Part shown: piece after piece, positions 36,401 to 44,390 of the stretch
How positions within the stretch are numbered: position 1 is the stretch's first letter
Layout: the number at the start of each line of letters is the position of its first letter
DNA from: CBDCNP01 sp965222425
Lineage (GTDB): Bacteria; Acidobacteriota; Vicinamibacteria; Marinacidobacterales; DATDRI01
Length of the DNA: 64,000 nt
Direction of reading: 5' to 3'
Assembly: GCA_965222425.1 (NCBI GenBank)
Contig: CBDCTW010000022.1
Span: 744,001 to 808,000 of the forward strand
Made by a program: the position numbers and the translations under genes
The notes under the pieces: generated by a model
The model's database searches: none
Seen by the model: the letters and a program-made list of their open reading frames with translations, nothing else
What the model was told of the DNA's origin: nothing

Positions 36401-38017
36401 GTGTCAAATCCACGCTCGCTGCTCTTCAGTGTGCTACCATCCGGCCAGGAACCGCGCGCCTTGCTCCTCGACTTAACGATCATTGCCGCCTATTTCCTCG
36501 GCATCCTGTTGATCGGCCTCCGGGCTCGCGTCCGCAAAGACGTCACGCCGGACCAGTATTTTCTGAGCTCCCGCTCGCTCCGATGGCCCTCCATCGCGCT
36601 TTCCACGATCGCCACCAACATCTCGGCGGGCCATTTCATGGGTATGGCGGGCTCTGCCTACCTCTACGGTCTGGCTCAGGCGAATCTCGAGATCAACGCG
36701 ATCGTTGGCGTCCTGGTCGCCGCGCTCATCTTCGTACCCCTCTTCCTGCGCCAGCGGGTCACAACGATCACGCAATTCTTCGAGAGCAAGCTCGGCCCCC
36801 AGGTCGCGTTGATGTACTCGGTGTTTATGATCATCCTCTACGCGTTTATCTATCTCGGATCGGCGCTTTTTTGGGCGTCGTACGCGATCGACGGCCTCTT
36901 CGGCCCGATCTTGGAGCTTCCAATCGAGGACACCGTCGTCAGACTGTTCGCGATAGCGGTCGCTCTGGCCGCCTTTTCGGCCTTCTACACCTACCTGGGC
37001 GGGCTGCGAGCGGTGGTGCGCACCGACATCGTCCAATTCGTTCTCTTCCTGGGAGGCGGGCTGGTCGTCGTGTTTCTGGCGATTCACGAGCTCGGAGGCT
37101 GGTCCGAGCTCTGGACGCGGACCGGATCTCTCATGCACCTCCACCTACCCCGCGATCACCCCACGCTGCCCTGGATCGGACTTTTCGGGATGAACCTCCT
37201 GAACTTGAACTACTGGGGCGCCAATCAGGTGATCTTGCAACGGGCCCTGGCCGCCAGGGATTTGCGACAGGCGCAGATCGGGCTCTTGGTGGGCGGAGCG
37301 CTCAAGTACTTGATAACCCTCATCGTGGTGATTCCGGGTATCGCGCTAGCTGGGCTGCGGCAAGGGGAGCCGCTTCAGGATCCCGATCAGGCCTACTTGA
37401 CCCTGGTGCGCTCACTCCTACCCGTGGGGCTTCGCGGCCTGGTCCTTTGCGGACTTTTCGCCTCGCTCATGAGCACGGTGGATTCCATCTACAACTCGGT
37501 GTCCACCATGGTCTCGATCGACCTCTACAAGCGTTACTGGAAGCCCGAGGCCACCGACTCCCAAATCATCCGTGCTGCGCGGATTACGATCCTCGGCACG
37601 ATGCTCACTGGCCTCCTCTTCGCATACATCATGATCAGCGCCAAGTTCCAAAACCAATCGTTCGCCTTCACCCACTGGTTCAACGAGCTTTCCTACTACG
37701 TCAAAAACGGCTTCGTGCTGCTCATTCTCTCCTCGGTCTTCCTCGTGAAACCGCCACGCCGGCTGGTATTCACCGTGCTCCTGCTGAGCGTCGCCTTGTA
37801 CTACGTCATGAGCGTCGCGTTTCCCTCGATGAATTACTTCGTCCGATCGGGATGGGTGATTGTGTCGACCTTCCTCGTCGTGGCCCTGCCCGCCTGGTAC
37901 CAGCACGGCTTTCGGCTGCCCGACCAGCATTTCCTCGAGCTTTCCGACCGGCGCATCGGGCACTTCGCCTGGGGGCTCCTGGCGTCGCTGGTGCTTTGCC
38001 ACGTCCTCTTTCATTAA
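36401..38017 (+). CDS. Sodium/solute symporter (SSS family)
   Basis: The protein has up to 538 residues and about 13 membrane helices. SSS landmarks are DQYFLSSRSLRWPSIALSTI, ATNISAGHFMGMAGSAYLYG (sodium-site helix 1), GGLRAVVRTDIVQFVLFLGG and LVLCGLFASLMSTVDSIYNS (helix 8 sodium site with Ser/Thr). Members carry sugars, inositols, amino acids or sialic acid with Na+; the substrate cannot be told here. The GTG at 36401 is one possible start; others lie within 60 bases, and none has a strong ribosome-binding site. The gene starts inside the lost 5' end of the opposite-strand secreted-protein gene, so it marks a rearrangement junction. Confidence 0.85.
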   Translation: MSNPRSLLFSVLPSGQEPRALLLDLTIIAAYFLGILLIGLRARVRKDVTPDQYFLSSRSLRWPSIALSTIATNISAGHFMGMAGSAYLYGLAQANLEINAIVGVLVAALIFVPLFLRQRVTTITQFFESKLGPQVALMYSVFMIILYAFIYLGSALFWASYAIDGLFGPILELPIEDTVVRLFAIAVALAAFSAFYTYLGGLRAVVRTDIVQFVLFLGGGLVVVFLAIHELGGWSELWTRTGSLMHLHLPRDHPTLPWIGLFGMNLLNLNYWGANQVILQRALAARDLRQAQIGLLVGGALKYLITLIVVIPGIALAGLRQGEPLQDPDQAYLTLVRSLLPVGLRGLVLCGLFASLMSTVDSIYNSVSTMVSIDLYKRYWKPEATDSQIIRAARITILGTMLTGLLFAYIMISAKFQNQSFAFTHWFNELSYYVKNGFVLLILSSVFLVKPPRRLVFTVLLLSVALYYVMSVAFPSMNYFVRSGWVIVSTFLVVALPAWYQHGFRLPDQHFLELSDRRIGHFAWGLLASLVLCHVLFH

Positions 38018-38380
38018 GGCCTCGCGCAGGAGAGCCTGGGGCCCTAACCACCACCTCTGCAAAATCTCGGGAAATCACTTACCTTGAGGCGCCCGTCAGG
38101 CAGTTGACCCCGGGGGCGCCCCGGTGATACATAGATGGGGTCAGCTTCAGGGCGTTTCCGCCCGCCGAACCTCCCCGCTTGACCGGCGTGCCGGCCTCGA
38201 ATCAAAGTGGGGGGCTTCGGGTCGCGCGCACGCGTGACTGGTTCTTTCCACCTCGGCAGGCCTGCACCGCGGCCCACGTGACTTCGGTGGCAAGCGTGGC
38301 CCTGTCGTGCGTGGTGTTGCGTTCCGGTGGGGGAGGTCCAGCCTCTCCCAGATGCGGGATATAGCTGGAGGACGACCGTT
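38018..38380. other. Intergenic region upstream of a methyltransferase
   Basis: No gene is supported in these 363 bases. A GC-rich inverted tract (GGGGGCGCCCCGG near 38108) is present without a T run. GGAGGA just before 38381 serves the methyltransferase. Confidence 0.4.
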
Positions 38381-39199
38381 ATGAAGACAGGACAAGCTAG
38401 CGTTACCAACGGCGTCGTCGAACACTTCTCGACGATCGCGTCCCAATACAATGACTTACGCACGACGGATCTAGAGGTCGTCGACTTCGTGACCGATGTG
38501 CTGCCCGCTGACCGGCACCTTCGCATCGTCGACGTCGGTTGCGGTAGTGGCCGTTACGATATCGAGCTTCTAAGACGAGCCGAGAATAGGATCGGTCTCA
38601 CCTGCTTGGACTTCACCTTGGAGATGTTGCGGGCGCTCGACCGGGAGCTCCAGGGACAGGAACTCGGTGAGCATCACACCCTCAGAGCGGCTGCTCACGA
38701 CCTTCCGTTTCGCGACAAACATCTCGATAGCGTCCTCACCTTCAACGCGATCCATCACTTCGACGTGCTGTCCTTCCTCCGAGAGTCCGCCAGGGTACTC
38801 GTTCCCGGTGGACTGCTCGTGATCTACACCCGCACCCGCTCCCAGAACGCACGCAACATCTGGGGGCGCTACTTCCCACGGTTTGCCGAGAAAGAACTGA
38901 GGCTCTTCGAGCTCCGGGAATTGCAGGGACTTCTGGACACCGTCCCCGGCTTGGAGCTCGAGACCATCGAGGAGTTCCAATTCGAGCGCATGGCCTCGTT
39001 CGATTGGCTAGAGGAGCAGGCGAGAAACCATCACTACTCGACCTTCGCGCTCTACGAGGCCTCCGAGTTCGACTGGGCGATGAGGCAGTTCCAGCGGAAC
39101 GTCCGGCGCCATTTCCTGGACATCGACCACATCACCTGGTGCGATGAGAATACGGCGCTGGTGGTGCAAAAATCGGTGGGGACGAGGCGAGCCTCTTAG
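38381..39199 (+). CDS. Class I SAM-dependent methyltransferase
   Basis: The ATG at 38381 has GGAGGA ten bases upstream, giving 272 residues. The SAM-binding motif is LRIVDVGCGSGRYDIELLRR (motif I), with LTCLDFTLEMLRALDREL (motif II acidic residue), AAAHDLPFRDKHLDSVLTFN and AIHHF (motif IV-V region), as in UbiE/Methyltransf_11 proteins. The C-terminal half (FAEKELRLFELRELQGLLDT) is a substrate cap. The acceptor is unknown. It stands alone, so pathway context is lacking. Confidence 0.88.
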   Translation: MKTGQASVTNGVVEHFSTIASQYNDLRTTDLEVVDFVTDVLPADRHLRIVDVGCGSGRYDIELLRRAENRIGLTCLDFTLEMLRALDRELQGQELGEHHTLRAAAHDLPFRDKHLDSVLTFNAIHHFDVLSFLRESARVLVPGGLLVIYTRTRSQNARNIWGRYFPRFAEKELRLFELRELQGLLDTVPGLELETIEEFQFERMASFDWLEEQARNHHYSTFALYEASEFDWAMRQFQRNVRRHFLDIDHITWCDENTALVVQKSVGTRRAS

Positions 39200-39238
39200 A
39201 CCAACACCTTTTCCTTTCAAATCACACCGGTATGTCCG

Positions 39239-39801
39239 ATGGGCAGGGCTCTCCTGCCCGCGCTCGTGTTCCTTTCGGGTGGCCGCCGCGGGACCACGCA
39301 GTTCTTGAGGGACGACACCGTTTTCGTGCTCGGGCCCGACGGGCGTCCGGCGAGCACTCCGGGCGGTACACTGGTCACCGTCGAAGGCGATGGTCCGGAG
39401 GTCGAGAAGCTGGCCGAGACCGCGCCCACGCCCGGCGATGAAGTGATCGTTCTCGGCTATCCGGCCGGCATGCAAGCCTTGGTCGCGCGGGCCAGGGCGA
39501 GCGTAGCGGAAGAGCTGCTTGCCCAAGGTGCGGTAGACTTTTGGGCGTTGGCAAGTGGGCTATCGCAGCGCGGGCTCATCGCCCCTCTAGCCGCCCAGGG
39601 TATCGTGGGCCAGGTAACCGGCGAGAGGCGATCGTTTACGATGCAGAAACCACCCACGGTGGCAGCGGTGGCCCCGTGCTCGGCATCGACGGCAAGGTCG
39701 TCGCGGTCAACGCGGCGATCATCCCGCAGTTCGGGGGCTCCAACCTCGGGGTTCCGGCTTCCGAAGCGCGCCGGCTCATCGACGCCCAACCCTCCAAATG
39801 A
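39239..39801 (+). pseudogene. C-terminal half of a trypsin-like (S1C) protease, frameshifted
   Basis: One frame reads ETAPTPGDEVIVLGYPAGMQ ALVARA; after a shift near 39625 the next gives IVYDAETTHGGSGGPVLGID and VAVNAAIIPQFGGSNLGVPA. The THGGSGGPV segment carries the catalytic Ser with its oxyanion-hole glycines, as in DegP/HtrA-like enzymes. The His and Asp half is absent. It is a remnant, not an active protease. Confidence 0.6.
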
Positions 39802-40010
39802 GAACTGCTCCTTGACCTCGCCGCCTTTCTGTGGGCCATCATTCAAGCGCATGGTTGGTTAGAGCTTCCCCTCGCTGGCCTGGATGTGCTAGTTTCGCGA
39901 TGTCCAGATAGGCACGAGTCAGGCGTGCCATTGAAGATTCCTTCCGGTTTCATTGGTTAGCCGCCATCGATATTCCCTATCTTTCTAACTACGGAGAAGA
40001 AAGAGCCCTT
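39802..40010. promoter_or_regulatory. Upstream region of the Na/Pi cotransporter gene
   Basis: The sequence becomes AT-richer toward 40010. A GGAGAAGAAAG box lies 8-10 bases before the ATG. A phosphate-responsive (pho-box-like) direct repeat is not evident to me. Confidence 0.3.
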
Positions 40011-41747
40011 ATGAATGTTGGTTCGGTATCAGAAATGGCCTTTCACGTCGTTGGAGGTCTCGGCATTTTTCTGCTCGGCATGAAATACATGCAACAAGGT
40101 CTTCAAGTCGTTGCCGGCGACAGAATAAGACGCATGATCAGCGCGGTCACCTCCAACCGATTTCTGGCAGTCGGTATAGGGCTATTCATTACCACCCTTG
40201 TTCAGTCGAGCTCGGTGACTTCAGTGATGGTGATAGGTCTCGTCAACAGTGGGCTAATGGCCCTCAACGGAGCGATTGGGGTCATCATCGGTGCCAATAT
40301 CGGCACCACGATCACCGGGTGGATACTGGCTTTGAAAATAGGACAATACGGTCTCCCCCTGCTCGGCCTGGCTGCCTTTGGTTGGTTGTTTATCAAGGGA
40401 GAAAAACTACGATACTCAGCCCTGGCGATGCTGGGGATTGGGATGGTGTTTTTCGGTTTGGAGCTCATGAAAGATGGTTTCCAGCCGGTTAGGAAATTTC
40501 CAGAATTCGCAGCGATGTTCCACGTGTTCGAGGCCACCGATTACCTCGGCGTCTTGAAATCTGCTCTGGTAGGCTGTGTGGTGACTCTCATCATTCAATC
40601 TTCGTCAGCTACCTTGGGAATGACCATCGCTCTCGCCAATACCGGCGTGGTCGATTTTCAAACCGCCGGCGCTTTGGTGTTGGGCACAAATGTCGGGACG
40701 ACGATTACCGCCTATTTGGCTTCTTTAGGAGCGGACGATGTCAACTCCAAACGGACCGCTTACTTTCACATACTGTTCAACGTATCTGGAGTTGCTGCAG
40801 TCACGGCTCTTTTCCTCCCTGTGTATCTCCCCTTCATAGACAACGTCGTGATGCGAGGTGTGGATCCAAACATGCAGCTGCCAGGGGGGACCTTTCCCTA
40901 CATGACTACCGGGATTGCTGCGGTGCATACCGTGTTCAACGTCGTGACCGCACTCTTGTTCATTCCGTTCATCACACCCATAGCAAGCGCCCTGAGAAGA
41001 CTGGTCGAGGACAAGCCCATGGCAGAAAAGGTTCGTTTGACGCACCTGGATTTCAATCTGGCGAGCTCACCTTTGATCGCGATCGAACAATCTGGCTTTG
41101 AAATTACACGAACGGATCAACACGTAAGAGCGATGCTGGATGACTTGCGCACCGTTATTACAGAGAAGAAGGAGGACCGAGACTTGGTTGATAAGACTTT
41201 CGAGCGAGAGAGGATTATCGACGACGTTCAAATCGAAGTTACGAGATTTCTGACCGATCTCCTTGCTATCGATCTGAGTCATCACATCGCTGAGGAGGCG
41301 AGATCCCAACTGCGACTAGCAGACGAGTTCGAATCGGTTAGCGACTACATCTCCAATGTCCTGAAGCTCTATCTGCAATTACGAGAAGCTAACGTGGTCC
41401 TATCGGCGGCACAACAAGAAGAGTTGCTGGAGTTACACGACGTGATCGCCGCTTATTACGACAGCGTCCACGAAGGCTTTTTAGTTGACCCCTTAGAGGA
41501 GTACTTGGCTAGAATACGTCGGGAGAGCCGTGAGATCACCGATAAGATTAGGGCGTTGAGAGACCGTCACTGGAACCGATTATCCGAGGAGACTGTTGAG
41601 CCGTTGATCAGCACCTCCTACATGGACATTGCGAATGCCTACCGAAGAATGAAGGATCACCTCTTGAACATCGGGGAGGCGATAGTGGGCGGCAAAGATA
41701 TCGGCAGACAGAGAATCGAGTCTCCGAAGGAAGTGGCCTCGGACTGA
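40011..41747 (+). CDS. Na+/phosphate cotransporter (NptA/PNaS family) with PhoU-like domain
   Basis: The protein has 578 residues. The two inverted transport repeats are marked by TTLVQSSSVTSVMVIGLVNS and TLIIQSSSATLGMTIALANT, each with the Q-S-S-S sodium/phosphate motif. Each is followed by GANIGTTITGW or GTNVGTTITAY. The C-terminal 200 residues form PhoU-like helices (DDLRTVITEKKEDRDLVDKT, LRLADEFESVSDYISNVLKL). It probably imports, or in some bacteria exports, phosphate. Base composition is visibly lower in GC than its neighbours, which suggests acquisition from another lineage. It stands alone. Confidence 0.9.
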   Translation: MNVGSVSEMAFHVVGGLGIFLLGMKYMQQGLQVVAGDRIRRMISAVTSNRFLAVGIGLFITTLVQSSSVTSVMVIGLVNSGLMALNGAIGVIIGANIGTTITGWILALKIGQYGLPLLGLAAFGWLFIKGEKLRYSALAMLGIGMVFFGLELMKDGFQPVRKFPEFAAMFHVFEATDYLGVLKSALVGCVVTLIIQSSSATLGMTIALANTGVVDFQTAGALVLGTNVGTTITAYLASLGADDVNSKRTAYFHILFNVSGVAAVTALFLPVYLPFIDNVVMRGVDPNMQLPGGTFPYMTTGIAAVHTVFNVVTALLFIPFITPIASALRRLVEDKPMAEKVRLTHLDFNLASSPLIAIEQSGFEITRTDQHVRAMLDDLRTVITEKKEDRDLVDKTFERERIIDDVQIEVTRFLTDLLAIDLSHHIAEEARSQLRLADEFESVSDYISNVLKLYLQLREANVVLSAAQQEELLELHDVIAAYYDSVHEGFLVDPLEEYLARIRRESREITDKIRALRDRHWNRLSEETVEPLISTSYMDIANAYRRMKDHLLNIGEAIVGGKDIGRQRIESPKEVASD

Positions 41748-41804
41748 AATGACGTCGAAGAGATCATTCGACGCGGACCAGGAGAATACCCGCCCCCGCC
41801 TCGC

Positions 41805-43200
41805 ATGGCCTACGGAGAATTTCTACTCGAGGAGATCACTATCACTTTTTCCGATGGACAGACGATACCGGTAACCGTCCAGCTTCCACCCCACTACAAC
41901 CCCAAAACCGCCTGGCCATTGATGCTAGCCATGCACGGCGGTCCACCGGGCAGTGTTCGGCAGGCACATTCGGGGGCCGGGCGCATGCTCAGGGTATGGA
42001 AGGAGGCGGCGGCCGATTCAGGCTGGATCGTTGCATCGCCAGCGATGACGACAGTCGTCACCGCCAGTGGGAGGACCGAAGAACGCTTGCCTTACGAGAT
42101 CCTGCATGCCGAGCAAATCGAAAAACTCCTTGACACCGTGGCGGGCAGGTATCGGATCAATCCCAACCGGATCGTCCTCACCGGTATCTCGCTGGGCTCG
42201 AATTGCTCCATCGCTTTCGCCTGCGCCCGGCCCGACCGCCCCGCTGCCATCTTTCCCGTATCCACGGAAGGCGACTCGAGGGAGCATTTACTCCGCAATC
42301 TCCAGCCCGTCTCCGTGTACATACTGGAAGGAACCAAAGACCCGAACATCCGGCACATCGACGGCCCCCGTGCACTCCACGACATTCTCACATCGTTTGG
42401 CTACGACGTCACGTACCGCGAGTTCGGCGACCGCGCCCATAAGGGTTTCCAGGAGTATTACGCCGACGTGCTTCGCTGGTTGTCCGACCGCCCGCGGGAT
42501 GTCTACCGCCGAGAAGTCCTCCGAGTCCCGCACTCTGCCATTGCTCCCGTCTCCCGGCGGATCCATTGGGTGGAAGCGGACACCAGGCAGGCTCTCATTC
42601 ATGCGAAGATCCCGAACCCGCACCGGATCGACATCACCGCCCGCTGGACCAGAGAATTGACGCTCTACCTGCACGATCGGCTGATGGACCTGGATCAGCC
42701 GGTGGAAGTCTCAACGATCCGGGGCGGATCTACGCCGGCTCGGTCACTGTGCGGGTTCCTCAAACGCAAGCATCCGCGGCGGCGGGGAAAGCACTCTGGG
42801 AATCCCTCGCACCAACCCATGCGGAAGGTACGATGTCGTTCTGGGAAATGTTTGCGGTGCGAGCGCTCGAGGAACGCTTCCCTTCTCTAGGCATGATAAG
42901 GAGAGGAGATCTCGGATCCGGCCAGTCTCGGGCTCGAAGGTGAATCGACGGGCATTCGCGTGACCGAGGTGGCTAAGACGAGCGTCCTGGGCAGGGCGGG
43001 CGTACGTGTCGGAGACATCTTAGTAGAAGTGGGCGACGAGCCCTTCTTTGTGGGCCGCGGTGGGCTACCGTTCTTGCACTCTTGGCTCATGAGAGAGCTG
43101 CGAGGCGAGTCTCGAGCCTAACGGGTCATCGTATGGCGTGACGGAGATCGCGTCGAGCTTACTGCCAACTTAGCGCTGGGACCCTATCGGGAATCGACTT
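41805..43200 (+). pseudogene. Alpha/beta-hydrolase with C-terminal PDZ domain, broken
   Basis: The first 300 codons encode an esterase/PHB-depolymerase-like hydrolase: WPLMLAMHGGPPGSVRQA, nucleophile elbow IVLTGISLGSNCSIAFA (G-I-S-L-G), and ILEGTKDPNIRHIDG for the acid. Near 42700 the frame shifts to NDPGRIYAGSVTVRVPQTQA. A PDZ-like domain in another frame follows (GIRVTEVAKTSVLGRAGVRV, GDILVEVGDEPFFVGRGGLP) and is cut by TAA at 43119-43121 before RVIVWRDGDRVELTANLALG. At least two lesions make it inactive. The original was probably an exported hydrolase. Confidence 0.65.
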
Positions 43201-43610
43201 CTTTCGCTCCCTCCGCAGAAAGGGCGAGAAGCTCCCGGAGCGTAGCCCGGTAACGTATCGGGATTTGGCAGGCTCCGGTCTGGAAATCTCGCCCGGACGA
43301 CGTTTCTGTCGCCGGAGGTCCCTTCTAACGCCGGCGACGGGAAAGCCCGCATTGTACGTGCGCGCACAAGCTCATTTCCTCTCGACGAGCTGTAAGGGCG
43401 CCATTTTCAGGGTTTTTCCCTCGTTCCTTGCGTCCACTCCAGGCGCAAGCAGCTAACCTCTTTGTTCCTGACTCTTAGGGCGCCGTCGAGACTTGTTTTG
43501 CTCGAAGCGTTTGAGTAGAATCGAGCGTTCCTACCGGGCCTTTGAGGCGCTCGGAACGAGCGCAGCCGACCAGGGCCCAACAGAGTCGCATCATAAGGAG
43601 GTAACGTTCT
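43201..43610. other. Intergenic region before the ABC transporter operon
   Basis: No gene is supported in about 400 bases. Short antisense frames lack family motifs. A strong AAGGAGG ribosome-binding site lies 9 bases before the ATG at 43611; the promoter is not clear. Confidence 0.4.
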
Positions 43611-44390
43611 ATGGAACCCGCTTCGCCGAAACCGATGATCGAGGCGCAAGGTCTGACGAAATACTACGGACCTTTCGTCGCCACGGAGAGCATCACCTTT
43701 TCTATTCCCGAAGGGCAGATCGTCGCTTTCCTGGGACCCAACGGTGCCGGCAAAACCACGACGATGAAGATGCTCACGGGCTATCTCGCACCGAGTGCCG
43801 GTGCCGCCCGAATTGCCGGGCTCGACGTGCACAAGGAGCGCATCGAGGCTTCCAAGAAGCTCGGCTATCTTCCCGAGAACGGTCCGCTCTACCAGGACAT
43901 GACGCCCAAGGAGCTCCTAGAGTTCTTCGGCGAAGCTCGCGAGATGACTCCCCACCACCTGAAAGAACGCCTGGACTTCGTTCGCAGCTTGTGCGCACTC
44001 GAGCAAGTGATGGAGAAGCCCATCGGCAAACTCTCCAGAGGACTCAAGCAAAGAGTGGGGCTCGCGCAGGCACTCCTCCATGATCCGGAGGTCCTCATCA
44101 TGGATGAGCCCACCGCGGGACTGGACCCGAATCAGATCCGGCAATTCCGCGAGAACATACGTAATCTCGGCAGCAGCAAGACCATCCTCATCTCGACGCA
44201 TATTCTTCAGGAAGTAGACGCGATCGCAGACTACGTGCTCTTCGTTCACAACGGACGGCTCGTGTTCGAGGGTACGCCTCAAGAGCTCGAAGAAGAGGGT
44301 TCTCTCGAGAAGCCCTTCTACCGGCTGACTTCGACGATGGCGCCCCCATCAGAACGTCCCGCACCTGCCGCCGAAGACGCGGTGTCATGA
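43611..44390 (+). CDS. ABC transporter ATPase, GldA-like
   Basis: The 259-residue protein has Walker A VAFLGPNGAGKTTTMKMLTG, signature IGKLSRGLKQRVGLAQALLH (L-S-R-G variant), Walker B EVLIMDEPTAGLDPNQI and the switch ILISTHILQEVDA. It is closest in style to GldA and other ABC-2 ATPases. It is the first gene of a three-gene operon with translational overlaps: ATGA with the permease gene, and TAATG between the permease and the DUF4340 gene. The system may move a substrate in the envelope; in Bacteroidota the related Gld set is needed for gliding, but no other gliding genes are seen. Confidence 0.9.
   Translation: MEPASPKPMIEAQGLTKYYGPFVATESITFSIPEGQIVAFLGPNGAGKTTTMKMLTGYLAPSAGAARIAGLDVHKERIEASKKLGYLPENGPLYQDMTPKELLEFFGEAREMTPHHLKERLDFVRSLCALEQVMEKPIGKLSRGLKQRVGLAQALLHDPEVLIMDEPTAGLDPNQIRQFRENIRNLGSSKTILISTHILQEVDAIADYVLFVHNGRLVFEGTPQELEEEGSLEKPFYRLTSTMAPPSERPAPAAEDAVS

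Noticed and set aside
38044..38526. A 160-codon minus-strand frame across the methyltransferase start
   Set aside because: No domain or ribosome-binding site, low-complexity composition, and it overlaps a clear gene.
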